In this document: piece after piece, positions 11,490 to 25,000 of the stretch
How the letters are laid out: each line of letters starts with the position of its first letter
Position numbering within the stretch: the stretch's first letter is position 1
NCBI RefSeq assembly: GCF_030704535.1
Contig: NC_081810.1
Coordinates: 2,709,501-2,773,500 of the forward strand
DNA: 64,000 nt
Origin: Vitis vinifera
Lineage: Eukaryota > Streptophyta > Magnoliopsida > Vitales > Vitaceae
Direction of reading: 5' to 3'
Program-made: the position numbers and the translations under genes
Notes under the pieces: model-generated
What the model was told of the DNA's origin: nothing
The model's input: only the letters and a program-made list of their open reading frames with translations
Databases searched by the model: none

Positions 11490-12819
11490 GAGTTTTCAAC
11501 ACGGTGATATCTTTATGATTGCTTTAATTGATCTTCGTTTTGCTCTTGATGTGATGAAATTCTTTAAGCTCTAAAATCAACAAACTTGATCTTGTTCACA
11601 TCTCCCCTTAAATATGGAAATTAAATACCTCTCTAACCTTTTTAATTATTATTTTCATTCTCCTATTCTTTAATTCAAAATATACAAGATATTCAATGAA
11701 ATTTCAGACTTATGGCTAAAATATATATAACCTACAATAAAAGGGAGGTAAGAGAAATTTACAAATCAATTCATCTTGTTAATCATCAAAATATAATTAA
11801 ATAAGCTATAGGTTGACATTATTTTCATTCTAAAAAACAATTCAAAGACATCACTACTTGTTTTCTTGTTTCCTTCTTTATTCTAGTATTCCAAACGCAT
11901 GGTAATGGGAAATTTGGTATATAGTGTTGGTGCATGATCGACAATTCTCCTCTCAAGCAAGTTTCTCACTCCTCCTGTGTTAAACGGATCTATAAAAGGG
12001 CGTGTTTGAATTTTTGTCATAGCAAACCCTTTCAATGGTTAAGTTAGTTTAAGGAGATATAATTTCCTTAAGAATCAAATTGTGTATCTTGTCCTCTGGC
12101 TATCTAGTGACTTTTATAATGGGTAGCTTCTAACACTGCTCTTACCCTCATGACTACCCTTTATATATTTAATGTGTAACGATCAATCATTAATCATCAA
12201 TAACGATTCTTTATTTATAACATGTTACATCTGCTTGATTATCCCATAGAAGATACATAATTGACTCACTTATGGTATCTAGTTGCTTAGGTGTATGCTG
12301 CTTTGGGGTGATCTGGCTTGGTCGAGTGCTAAGCTACCCAAAGTGTCCATTCGAGTAGGTCTTTTCAAGTAATTCACTATTCAGTACCCATACAGGATTA
12401 ATGCAAATGAAAATAGGATGAAAATACAAATCAACCACAATACCAAGAAATGAATCGAAATTTTGATAAAAGTAGGATTCAATTTCCATAAAAAGTTGTT
12501 ATTCCCATGATTAAACCAACCCAACTAAACTATTGAATTAAAACATGAAAGGATTCCTCATTCCCCTTCTCCATTTTAGCATTCCAAAGCCTTTGACATC
12601 CATCCATAAAAACCCCGAATCCTTGAATTAATTATTCTCATAGGTGGTGGGTCAATGTAAGTACTATTTAATTTCAATTGTATGCACGAAATATTTCTAT
12701 CAATACAAAACCAAAACTTCACACAAACCCCAAAAAGAATACCATTTCAAAGAACAAAAGAATCAATTCCTAAACAAACGCCAAGCTGCCATAACCAACT
12801 GTGAAATGCTGAAGAACTC
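11490..12819. other. Intergenic region, possible old TE remnants
   Basis: No gene visible. The stretch 11930-12370 is less AT-rich and reads like degraded LTR-type DNA (for example ATCTATAAAAGGGCG near 11990), but no ends, duplications or coding motifs could be fixed. The 3' UTR of the neighbouring minus-strand gene probably occupies the last 100-200 nt. Confidence 0.35.
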
Positions 12820-13104
12820 TTAGTATTTATCCTCATCAGCAGTGGCATATTCTCCAGTACTGGGTGCCAGCAGGCCTCTTGATGATCGCGATGACACCTC
12901 GCCGCCGGCTGGCAAATCCGAGATGACAGCAAGAATGCGGCGAATGCTAGCAGACCGAGCAGGCTTGAAGCTGAGAGATCTCATCTTGTTCTTGGAGAAC
13001 ACGTCTGAAGAACTCTTAAGGATCAGAAAAACCAGGCCTTGAACAAGAGCGAACACCACCACCTTGATCAGCATATCCGCTGCAGAGCCCTCCATAAACG
13101 CCAT
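12820..13104 (-). CDS. Small single-pass membrane protein, unknown function
   Basis: A 94-residue single-exon protein. Residues 11-30 (MLIKVVVFALVQGLVFLILK) form one hydrophobic segment. A basic, Ser/Arg-rich stretch follows at 38-56 (KNKMRSLSFKPARSASIRR), then a Ser/Gly-rich region and an acidic tail TADEDKY. It resembles small uncharacterised plant proteins with an N-terminal anchor and basic tail; I do not recognise a named family. The start at 13104 is preferred over the in-frame ATG at 13179 because the TATA box at 13186-13194 puts the start site near 13160, downstream of that ATG. An ATG three codons in (13095) is also possible. Codon use and the well-placed TATA box argue for a real gene. 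Confidence 0.6.
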   Translation of the reverse strand: MAFMEGSAADMLIKVVVFALVQGLVFLILKSSSDVFSKNKMRSLSFKPARSASIRRILAVISDLPAGGEVSSRSSRGLLAPSTGEYATADEDKY

Positions 13105-13185
13105 AGTTTCTGAAAATTTGCAGGTGGGGAAGAAGATTATGAGGAATGAGATATGGGTTTGAGGGTGTGAGCAATGCATGAGAGG

Positions 13186-13194
13186 TATTTATAG
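13186..13194 (-). promoter_or_regulatory. TATA box of the small membrane-protein gene
   Basis: Reads CTATAAATA on the minus strand, about 82 nt before the chosen ATG. It gives a leader of roughly 55 nt and decides against the upstream in-frame ATG. Confidence 0.7.
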
Positions 13195-14409
13195 AGGAGA
13201 AGAGGCTGCTGCCAAGCGGCCAGTTTGACTTGTAGCAGGCCAAGGGTTTTTCCTCAGGGGCCATGGAAGTTGTTCTTTGACTGCAAGAAAACGTGAAGAA
13301 ACTGCAAATGGATTAAATTATGCAGGTTGAAGAAGTCATTGAAGTCTTTGGATAATACCATAATTCTTTATATCAATTGGTGTGTGACCCACCTCTTGAA
13401 TCATTCAAAGGTTAGTGGAGATATCATTTTCATGGAGAAAAATACAGGAGAGTGTGAAGGAAAATTGAAGGGATGTGAAAGTGATTTGCTAGAAAATGAA
13501 ATGGATAAAAAAGTATTGTGTGTATATCAATTGTGTATATTAATTAATAGTAGAGAATAATGAAAAGAAATCATTAAACCTACTAGGAGAGAGAACTATA
13601 GGTTTTAAATAGTTATTTGATATTTTTTATAATGTAACTCGAAATATTTGTTGTGTTTTCAAATTTTTATTTAAAATGATTTATTTTTAATTATTCTCTA
13701 TCTTTATATAACATTAATTTTTGAAATAGCTCAAAAAGTAAGTGAAAATAATTTAAAATATTATAAGAAAATACTCTATTTTAAAAATAGTTCTTAAAAA
13801 AAACCCGCTTTGAGAAGAATTGATTAATAAACATGGTTTTAGGTTGTTTTTCTTAAAAATAAAAAATGCTTTTTAAAACCGTTTGCAAACATGCACATAT
13901 GTTTTCATATTTAAGTTTTTAGACTATTTTATTTTGAAAATAATGAGAACTTTACATTTACATGTTTTCTATTTCTCATACAAAGCAAAAAACACCTAAA
14001 AAAAAATTCAAATTTATTTAAAAATATCACATTATTTTTTGAAGAAAAATTAAAATTCTGTTTTGAATTCAAAATGTGTTAAATTGAAGAAAATTATATA
14101 GATATTTATATACTTTCCATATTCGTTTCTCCAAGGGTTACGTATTGATGAGTCCGAAGGATAACAATCTAGAAAGAAAAAACAATGTGAAACCTACAAA
14201 AATAAAAGGTTGTGATCACTGATGAGGTCATGAGGTGACCTTAGATATATGCTTTAATGCTTAGTCTTTGAATTAAGCCTCATTTTCTATATCCACTTTT
14301 CCTTGTAAATGTTTTGAATTCAAATAAAGGAGGCTGACTAGTATGAAACTTGCTAAAGAGATAATAACTCCACACAATTTTTATTTTTTTTTATGATTAA
14401 AGGTGTTTT

Positions 14410-14446
14410 CATGATTTAAAACGTGTCTACAAAGTTAATTAAAAAA

Positions 14447-14484
<38 letters not shown>

Positions 14485-14790
14485 AATAACTTTGTCATCT
14501 ATCCGATATAGGATATCACAGACATTTTCAATGCAGACATGAGATTGTAGAACTAAACTAACAAACACTCCTTATAAGGTCAAACAAACTCTCATACTTG
14601 GGTTGAAGATCAATTCTACTATTATTTGTAATGATTTGCACTATACCGTATAGATATTGTTCATTTTAAATCTAAAGAGACTTTAACAATTTTAAAACAT
14701 ATTTACAAGATTAAAAGGAGTTTATATATATATAGTTTTAATAACTTTATTTTTTATCTAATATGAAAAATCATTTATAAAATCCTATAT
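14410..14790. repeat. Pair of related repeat segments with TA tract
   Basis: The order AAAACGTGTCTACAAAG / GTTTATATATA / TTTTAATAACTTTGTCATCTATCCGATATAGGATATCAC is followed about 280 bp later by a diverged second copy (AAAACATATTTACAAGAT / GTTTATATATA / TTTTAATAACTTTATTTTTTATCTAATATGAAAAATCA). The copies are partial direct repeats of a dispersed plant sequence; the element class is not identified. Confidence 0.4.
14450..14481. repeat. TA dinucleotide microsatellite
   Basis: About 16 uninterrupted TA units within the first of the two repeat copies. Confidence 0.9.
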
Positions 14791-16753
14791 TTAAGAAACC
14801 ACAAATGATCTCTCAATTATTAAATACTCTACAAAATATAAGAAAAAGTAATACAATTTTATTGGACTTGACGCATCTAATGTATAGGGTCTTATATCAT
14901 TAACACATGCATTCCCTTTTCACATTTATGATGTGGCACTCCTTATGCTTTAGGTGAATTTTTTTGAATCTCTTATTGAAATTGATGTAGTACCGTCTCC
15001 TACTTTCTTTGTTGTAGTGATCAATTGAGACTTTTAAAAAAATATCTTGAAAGTTTTAAAAGATGAAAGCACAAGCTTATCAAATGACCATCTTCTTTAT
15101 GTTTTTTATAATTCAAAAAATAATCTTTTTATACTTGAAAAACATAAGGTTAATTTTGGAAATAATTAAACCTTTAATATTACCCTTAAAAACACAAATT
15201 CATAATGAAATTGTACTAAAGAGACAACCAAAATTTAAACGTCCAATAGAGAACATTTCAACATTGGGTTGAATGTTCCTTGAGGACCTTTGAGCAACAT
15301 GTTGAACATTTGAATGAGTTCAAATGTTCCAACTAAAAAACAATATCAACATTGTTTCTCATGTATTTTCTATTTAATCCATGCCTACAAAATCATAATG
15401 TATTAATTTCATAAATTTAAATAACTTTAAATGTACACATACCTCAAATAGAATTGACGATGATACATTCCAAAAGTCAATTTGTCTATTTTAAGATCCA
15501 ATCAAGTATGTTGCAACTTAATAAACAATAATCAAGATAAAATTGTCAATCATTTAATATATATATTCGTTATGATGTATAGGGACCACCTCCAATTTCT
15601 ATAAAATGAGTGTCTCGATGTTATGTTTCCTTCATTGATGATTATACTTGTTATTAATAAGCTTATTTTATGAAACATTATTCCGATTTTTTAAGTATTT
15701 AAAATATCTTTCAATCTTTTATCAAAACTCAACATTCTACTATTATCAAGTTCTATAGGTCTAATTTGGGTTAGGAGTATGCTATCATTGTATTATGTGA
15801 ATTACTTGTTTCACAACTATTCATCAAACTTCTTGTATTGACACTCCAAGGCAAAATTATGGTTTACTTGAAGAAAACATAAGTGCATTATTAAAATTTC
15901 TCATTCTTTTTTATTGTAAGCATATGTACCCAATGAATTCTAGGAAGAAGCAATTCTTAGTTTAATTAATAAAATCTCATTATCATACATCTCAGACTTA
16001 TCGTCATTTAAAAAATTATATGACTGCTTATTATTACTTTTTCTTAAGAGTCTTTGATTATACTTGTATTCTCCTTTGTTCTCGTGCGGAGTATAGTATA
16101 TCATTTTTTATATTTTCCTATCTATGTTTTTTTAAGGATATTATGAAAATAAAAAGGATGTTCTTATTCTACTCGAAAATTTATGACCATTTTAAATTGT
16201 TAAGAGTTGTTTCTTATCCTTTTATATTTTAATTTAATTAAAGATAATAAGTTAAAGTTTTGAAAAGTTATTTAAACCAAGGCAATCTTAAGTAGAGGAT
16301 TTTAAAAAGAAAAAAAAAACTATTTCTAAATTTATAATATTTTTGTAACTTTATTTCTAAATATGGGAAATGATTAAAAGTAAAATAATATATATAAAAG
16401 ATATTTTTAAAAATATATAAAATAAGTTAAAAATATTTTAGATTCCGAAAGTAAAATTTTTTTATATAAAATATTATAAAATAATTCTGGAAAGCTTTCC
16501 AAAAACCTTTTTCTTGAAAACATGTAACAAACAAGGATTACCCTGGTTGCAGCGCTACCGAAATTCAAAGTGAAAATTGTATGATCCCATATAATAGGAG
16601 CATAGTACAAGTGAGAAAATGAGGGAAAATAGGAAGCCAAATGGGGAAGCAGGAAGGAGTCGAAGTGGAGTGTGAGCCACTTGTCACTGCAGAAATATGG
16701 AGGACCTACGTGGGTCCCCAGCTGGGTGACACAATCACTATCCTGTTGTTGGG

Positions 16754-16761
16754 TATAAAAG
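16754..16761 (+). promoter_or_regulatory. TATA box of the NF-YA gene
   Basis: TATAAAAG about 30 nt before a likely start site near 16785. A CCAAT element in reverse (ATTGG) lies just downstream, within the predicted 5' UTR. Confidence 0.6.
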
Positions 16762-16784
16762 CCCAAATCTATTTGCTGTCACTG

Positions 16785-16856
16785 TTGCACTCAATTGGGA
16801 ATTTGCAATTGACTTGCAAATTCTTCTCTCCATTCTTCGGGGTTTTTCCTCTCCAA
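16785..16856 (+). other. Non-coding first exon of NF-YA (predicted)
   Basis: Begins after the TATA box and ends at a good donor, CCAA|GTAAGG (GT at 16857-16858), followed by a T-rich intron. The matching acceptor is TGTACAG at 19029 or GTGCAG at 19040, just before the coding ATG. The intron of about 2.2 kb holds a (GTTTTTT)n run at about 17260-17296. Confidence 0.55.
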
Positions 16857-19075
16857 GTAAGGTTTTTTTTTTTGTCTGTGTTCAATCAGTTTCGTCGTTT
16901 CTGTTTTGAATTTCGATTTTTTACTCACCAACTTTGATTTCTAGGGTTTAAAAGATTTTGGGGTTTTTTTGTTTGAATTCTTGTTTCTGGGTTTGATTTT
17001 GTTATTGTTTTGTTGTGAAGTTTATGGGAAAGTTTAGTTTTTGGGGATTATGTGGTTGGGGTAAGAGGAATCAGAGCATGCCGGGTTTTCTTTTCTTGGA
17101 ATTCTTGTTTTGGGTTTATTTCGTGTTTGTTTTGTAGGGAATTTCTTTGGATTAGTTTAATTTCTTGAGATTACGTGTTTGGGTTTTCAGGAATCTTGGC
17201 ATAGTTGTATGATGTGGAAATTGAATTTAAGATAGTGTTTGTTTCTGAGTTTTTGTTTTCTGTTTTTTGTTTTTTGTTTTTTGTTTTTTGTTTTTTCTTA
17301 GTGTTATTTTATGGTGATTTTGATGAGTTTTAGTGTGATTTTCTTGCTAAATTACAAATTTTGGACTGGGGCTTGTCAGGGTTTTGTTGGAATAGGCTGG
17401 AAAAATTCGAGATAAGCTTGAATGTTTGGAAAGTATGGATGTCAGAAAGATGAAACATGTCTTTTGACTCAATAATTATTTGGAATAATTTGGAATTTCT
17501 GAAATAGTTTGTGAATTATTTGTAACATAATAACCAGGGGAATTAGGGAATTATTGAAACAAGGGGACATATTCAGTTTACATTTGTTCAACTGAAATTT
17601 GGAGATAAGATTGGAAATAACTTTTGGTGAGCTGTAGGCTTATTGTGTTTCTAAATTGTGGGAGTTTGAAGGTCTTTAACCCTTTCAGGGAAACATTTGA
17701 GAATATTACATTTTTATTTTGGCATATATACCGAATCTTTGGTTCATCACAGAAAATTGATCAGTTTATGGTGAAGGTATTGGGTTGCTTCATTTTCAAA
17801 ATAACATGAACCCACAAAATTTTGCTGAATTTATCCAAAACTTGCGTCGGTTCAATTAGGGCCCAAATCCTTTGGTGAATTTGTCTCTCCCCCCATCCCC
17901 ACTTCTCCCCTCAACCCAAACCCCCACCCCCACCACCCCCCACTTCCTTTTTATTTTTTTATTTTTTTTTAGTTTTATTTTTTACATATTGGATAATTCT
18001 TCTTTGGAAAGTTCCAGAAAATTCTTAAGCACCACAAATATATATTGGCACCTTCATTGAATTTTTCAAAGGGCTCTTGCTTTTAGTTTTACTTGCTAGT
18101 TTGTGTGAAGTTCCAATCCTTGATCTCATTTTGTCATTTTCTGCTATTTGGTTGGTAATAAATTGTTGAAAATAATTTTCAAATTGCCATTTCTACCCAA
18201 TTTGTTATGGGATTCTAATAATTCATTTCTTTAATTATGATTTCTTGGAAATTAAACTTGGACGTTTATCTGTTGTAGTTGAACTGGTGGTTGCCCCATC
18301 AATACAAGGGTTCTATGAATGTTGTTGAGCTCAAGACTTTAAGCACTGTTTCCTTCTTAAAAATTGTGCATGATATAATTTGTCTAGAAAAGTACAGAGA
18401 GGTGTTCATATCTTGTTCCTTTAATGCTGCATTAGCTTATGGGTTTTTTATGATATGATTTTGCTTTGTTGTTCTACATAAGGGAACTTACTGGTGTACT
18501 AATTCTTTACAATGTACTTTTCAAATTACTTTTTATTTAAAACTACACTCTTGATGAATTTTTCCTAGTGAAATTTGGGTAAAATTCATAATGTCCATTT
18601 GGTTTGCTTTGACAACAAACTATTTCAATCCTTCTACTTTTTCCTTTTTCTTATTTGTGGTTCTTTTTCTTTTTTTTTTTTCTTTTCCTCTGAAATAATC
18701 TTCCATTGAAACAACTGAAGGCATGAGGAACTTTTGGATTTCCCTCTAGAAAGTATTCACTCTAAAATAGTTTTTTTTTTTTGTTTTTTTCCACTGTATT
18801 TTTCCTTTTTCTGATTCTAATTAAAGGAACATATAAAAAATATAATAATGCTAAGGTATTGCTATTTTATCATTGATAATCTTTTCTTCTTGTAGTTGAG
18901 GGTGTGTGATACTTACTTTTTGTTGTTTCTGCTGCTTTCTCATTAACAATTGATTTATAGTATGTTTTTGTTCTTGTGAAAGATCACTCTGAAATGTCCT
19001 TGTTGACTTGAAATTCTTCATTTGTACAGTTGGGTGCAGCATTAAAAGATTGATTGTTGTGAAGGAATTTGAAGC

Positions 19076-22000
19076 ATGCAGTCAAATTCCAAAGGTCCAA
19101 ATCAAATAGGACCCCCACATACAGCTCCACCTTCCTCTGTTTATTCTGAACCTTGGTGGCGTGGTGTTGGGTATAACCCCATTTCCACAACTATGACAGG
19201 GGGGAATACAAACAATTCTCCTTCATCTGAATGTCCAAATGGTGGTTCAGAATCCAATGATGGTCAGTCACATTCTAATGGTGGACTGAATGAGGAAGAT
19301 GATGATAGTATCAAAGAATCACAAGCTACTGCATCCTCACAATCAAGTACCTGTCTAAACTACTATAGCATAATTCTTATAGCAAACATACTTAAAATAA
19401 ATGCATAATGATGGTTGGACTGGTGCAATTTGGTTCTCTGACCGCTCAGCCAACCATAGGGCCCCCCAGCCCCATTAAGCCACACTTTATGAAGGTCTTT
19501 TTGGCATCGATTTTGCTAATTTTCACAGATCTCTCATAATTCTAGAGCATAGTTATTGAACTTTGTTAGCTTTGTTGAGAATTTATATTCCTTTGGTCTA
19601 CTTTTAGAGGAAATTTGGATAAGAATTTAGTTTTGACGAATATCTTGCAGTTCATTACTTGTTTTTAGCATGATTGTTTGCCAAATTAAGGAGATGGAAT
19701 TTTTTTTTAGATATATCATGCTTGACTATGTTTGCTTCATGATATTTAGGATTCACATCTCCGTATTACCTAGTTCATGGCCATGTCCTGTTGTTTGAAA
19801 TAGAAAACATAACGAAGGGTAAATACATGCTGCATCACCTCAATTGTTCCTATAACAGAGGCATCCTTTCACAAGTCTAAGTTATCTTAGTTTCAGTGTT
19901 GCCACTTTATGGCCATTTCTTGATTACTTTAATCTTTTTGTTTTTTTGTTTTTTTGTTTTTTTTTGAATGGGATCCAAAATCAGTAACTTCTACATGTTT
20001 TTACTGTCTATGAGTGTCTCTTTTTTTTTCCATTGAAAATAAAATGTTGCCTTTTTGGTGAATCCCTTGATTTTTTATATCATGTTGCATAATTCTTTTT
20101 GTTTTTTGGTTAATTTCATTTGCCTTTGCTGAGGTTTTACCTAAATACACTTAGCCACCACTAGTTTGAAATTTCATCATATACCTAGTTTGTCCTTCTC
20201 ATTTGTTAATTTCACTTACCTCTCCTTTGACTCAAAGCAAGGGAGCTATTTGATGAAATTTCAAACTAGTGGGGGTTGAGTATATTTGGCCCAAACTTCA
20301 AGGGAGATTAACGAGATTAATCTTTTCTTTTTTTTAACCCCATTGGAACTATGAACAGGGAACCTCCCACAACCCTACCCCAACCCCTTACCAGTTGTGC
20401 CAAGCCTCAAGGGCTTCATAAATTTTGATTTTATATTGTGTTTCATCGACTTTGATTTTATATTGTGTCCTACATGTACTCTTTTCTCCCATATGTTATT
20501 TTTAGGTGCATATATTTATTGGATTCTCAAAATTTCTCCCAAAAGCTCATATGACCTTGGGGTGATGCATCTAGAATCTTCTCTATTTTTTTTAACCCTA
20601 TAATATCACACGAGCAATTTTGGTCAACTAAGCACAGGTGGATCTTAGTACCAACGAAACTTGAAAAAGTTCAGAGTTCACACATCTTTGTAACTACTAA
20701 TTCACTGCAACAAAAATATTAATAGGATGTATCTTTTAACTGCAGATTGCATCATACACTGTGCTACCTATCTTGTGTAGTGTGATGCAAACCACTGTGA
20801 TTGCAACACCTACATGGCTGCTTCAACTAATCTATGTTCCTATCTTGCAATTTCATAAAAGGAACATAAGAATTTGTACTAAAGCATTTTTATGATCAAT
20901 TTTCAAATCAAATTCAGAAGATAAAAGTTTAGTAGCTTATCCTACAAATGCAGTATTCAGAATCTTGACAATAGCAATTGAAGTTGTAGGTTACTAAGGA
21001 CTCATTATACTTCTCCAAAAATTGATGCCGTTGCTAACTATCACCTTAGTGAATCCTGTTTTGTACTTAAACTGCTGCATTTTTTTTTCCTGATAGGCAA
21101 ATAAGAAAAATATATGAAGAAGTGCTTTGCAGAAGGGGCTGCAAACTAAACAAAGTATAAAAGAACATTGATGACCAGAAAGGAAAATGTAAATGCTACA
21201 GACACCAACCAAGCCTTTAACCCTTTGCTAAACTTTCAATAAAAATTTAATGATGACAGGTTTCCCAACCTCCAAAGGACACAGATTTGAGAAAGTATTC
21301 TTCCAGGATCCCCTTCCAAATCATAAAGTATCTTTCCATTTCATTGTTTCATAAACTCTAGAAGAACGCAATGTACTATCCTCTACACCCATTTTCTGCT
21401 CTTGTCAATAGCACTGTTGTTCTGACCAATCTGGGTAGCAATTGATCAGTGCAAAAAGGCAAATAACAAGAATCATAAATTATATACACACTGAGGAATG
21501 AATATTGGATGTGGTTAGCCGACACTTTTGCTTGCAGAGACAGCGTCAATTAACAAGAATACTACCTCCTCTCATAAAATGTTGGATGATAAGAATCTTA
21601 TCCTAAGCAGCCTCCCAAATAAAGAAACCAACTTTAGAAGCACTTGAGCCCCACATCTTCCTTGCTGTACACACTTCCACATTTATTTATTCATTTATTG
21701 TGCCTTTTTTTATGCCTTTCATATGCTTTGGTGGATGTTAGGGCTGTAGTTCACATTGGCTTGATTTAAATCATCGGCTCATTACCTAATAACTTGATTT
21801 TTTTGTCAAATTGGTATTTTAACATGGTCTCAAAGCCTTGGTTTGCGGGAAGTCATGCATTGAAATTTCACTGCTTCTGCTTGTTTAATTTCTCTGATGT
21901 ATTGGCCATGCAAGCCCACAAAAGGTTGTGCATAAGACTGGGTGTTAGGATTGTAGCCCATATCAGCTTGATACACATCATTAACTCATTACCTAACAAT

Positions 22001-25000
22001 TTAAGTTTTTGGGTCATTGTTGGCTTAATAGTGGATATTCGTTCTTTGTTATACATTGATGACACTTTTATTCTTGGGGACAGATGGGAACTATGGACAA
22101 GAACATCAGAATTTGCAGCATATTGCACCCAATATACAGATAGGAAGTTCTGAATGCCTCACACAGCCTCCACAGCTTGAACTTGTTGGTCACTCAATTG
22201 TTAGTGCCTTTTCCCAACTTCCTCTTACTAATCTAGACTTTGCATTGTGTGCTAATAATTGCTTAACTTGTGGATTCGAGATTCTTTAATATACTAAAGA
22301 GAATTATATTTACCTGTCTTTGCAATAGAAGCGATTCCTAGCATTCTTGCAACCTTTTGCAGGCTTGTGCGTCAAATCCATATCAGGATCCATATTATGG
22401 GGGGATGATGACAGCTTATGGACCTCAGCCTTTGGTATGTATCAGGCCTTAATTTCCTTCTTAAGCAGCTTGATTGTTGACTTCTGGATGTAACACTTAA
22501 AAGCCCTTTCCTGTTTTCATTCTTGAAATCATTGATTTTGCAACAGAAGAGTTTCCTTCTTGAGATTTTAATTTAATTTTGTCAATTTTGATTTTATATC
22601 TCTCTTAAATGGACGTCATTTCAGCTCTTCACATCTTGTGTCTTTTTCAAATCAACAAGTGTGTTTTTGGTCACAGATTAACCAATTTAGTTGTTGAAGG
22701 TGGTGTTCGAGCCAGCTTTTGTTACAAAGAGCCGTATCCTTATTTGGACCTCTGCTGGTTTACTCCTTCATAGAGGAAAATGTGGAGTGATTGTTCATTG
22801 ATTGGGTGGTGGCTGGGGAAAGGAAATATTCTTTTAATGGACCAAAAATTTTTCTAGAGCAAAAGGGAGGCCTAGGTTAGGGTAATGTGATACTTACACC
22901 TTAGAGGGCAAAATTTACTTCCTTTTTGAAAAAGGGGGGAAAAGCTTGAAAGGAGGATCCGTGGATATGGACATACATAGATGTCCTTGAAAGTTCAGCA
23001 CTCAAGACCTAGATGTTTTAATGGACCAAGCTGTCAGCTTGGCATGATAAGAGGCTTTTTTCAGCAACTGGACGCTTGTGCTTTATCCTGGATCCCCATT
23101 TCATACCCATGAGGTGTTGAGTCCAAGCCAACCCATGCTCAGCTTCATTCGCTCCTAAGCGTCATATTCGCATGTCTGGATATGGGCAACTGTTAGGGTT
23201 GATAAACAAATAAGCATTTTAAAAACAGGTTCTGGTTGGCTCCACGGTTAGACCATTCAATCTCACTTGTTGTCCTACATAGGATGTGCTCAAGCTTTTA
23301 AGTTCCAAGCTTGATTCCTTAACAAGCTAAGTATTTGTGATCCCAACTTTGCAAGTTTGGTTGATCCGCTTGTGTAAAACTCTGTGCACCTGGATACACC
23401 AACCCCTCAAGTTCACTAATATCCTTTAGTTCTTCCATTATTATGTTGAGCTGAGAATGCCTTCCAAGTTGATGGAAATACTTAATTTTTTTTTTTCCAT
23501 AAAGTTGTATGTTCACCAATAGTATTTTTTCCCTTCAGTGCAAAGAAGCCTTCCTGTTTTGAAGAAGACTTCCTGGCAAAAGAAGGGATTATACTCCTAA
23601 AGTGACTATCACGAGTGCTTATATACAATCATATTTCCATTTGGAGATTTTTCTTCTTTTTTTTTTTCTTTTTTTTTTTTTGACTCATCATTTCCATTTT
23701 CTCTTTGTTCTAAGGACTAGTTGTCCTCATGCTACTTGTACTGTTTTCATTTTTGAAGACTGGTTCTTCTTGTGCTGTTTGTGCTATTCTCCCTTTACAA
23801 AATAATTCTAATTCCTCTAAAGGAAAATTGTCAGGAAACTTTGGGTTTATTTAGAACCTCTAGAATAGTAAGCTCTTAATGCTTAAAATTTTCTAACAAA
23901 ACTTTGTGATAGCCAGGTTCATCCTCATTTACTTGGAATGCATGAAGCTAGAATGCCTTTACCCCTTGAGATGACACAAGATCCTGTTTATGTTAATCCA
24001 AAGCAGTACCATGGGATTTTGAGACGAAGACAGTCCCGTGCCAAAGCGGAACTTGAAAAAAAGTTGATAAAAGTCCGAAAGGTAGAAATTAATGAATGCT
24101 TCTTTTATTGTCAGGTTATTTGATTTCATTCTGTTGCTTAAAATGAACTTTGGCCTGTACTACATGATAAAGATTGTCAATGAATCACATATTCTGCATC
24201 AGATAGTTTGCCAATTTATCATCTTAGTTAAAACCGTGCATTATTTAGAAGTAATAGCTTGTATGATCTTCATTTTCTTAGGCTTCTATATTACCTCTGT
24301 AGTAATTTAATGTCTCAATTTTGTATTGTAATGTCTAATCGCTCATCTAGTACCCCTTATTGAAGTATCAGTAATTATTCAGAATTTAATTTTTCATGGA
24401 TATTTGTTTTCACTTTTGTTCCTCTTAAGTCTTATTTGGTTTGTATTATAAAATAAAGATTGTTAATGAGTCACATGTTCTATCAGGTTGCTGATTTATG
24501 GTCTTATTTTCTTTATTTAGAAGTAATAGTTTGTATCATCTTCATTATCTAGGGCTCTTTATTATCTCTCTCACATTTCATAATATCCAAATTTTACTCC
24601 TTAAATTCTCAGTACATACCCAGTTGTTTTTATATTCAACAATAAAGCAGAGGATATTAATTGAGTGCCTGTGGGGAGCAAATCTTTATCGATGCCTTTC
24701 AAATTAAATAAGAATTTTTTAAAAGGTTTAGATTGCTTAACCCAAGTCCAGCCCCAACAATTAAGGTTAAGTTTTTTTGGTTGAATTGTTCTCTGAGAGG
24801 CCAGTGGGAAAATTTTGTGCAGTTCTGTAGATTATAACCCTTAATGGTGTGACGTGAATGACAGTTGAAAACACAGTTATTAGTCTAATCTCACCTTTTT
24901 GTTTTAAGGCATGAATCTAGGAGTAAAGCATTCCCTGTCAAAGTTGTTCATATTCAGGACATTGATCTATGGGTTGATTCAACTTGTGAGGATGGCTGGA

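Larger units (their letters stand above)
13200..16740. other. AT-rich intergenic region, repeats only
   Basis: Contains a related pair of repeat segments (14410-14520 and 14690-14790) and a long TA microsatellite. Short frames near 15063 and 16020 have no recognisable features. The final 100-200 nt should carry the NF-YA promoter. Confidence 0.5.

Noticed and set aside
13105-13179. In-frame N-terminal extension of the small membrane protein (MHCSHP start)
   Set aside because: This ATG lies only 7 nt from the TATA box, upstream of the expected transcription start.
16641-16937. 98-codon frame across the NF-YA TATA box and first exon
   Set aside because: Spans promoter, leader and intron; no family resemblance.
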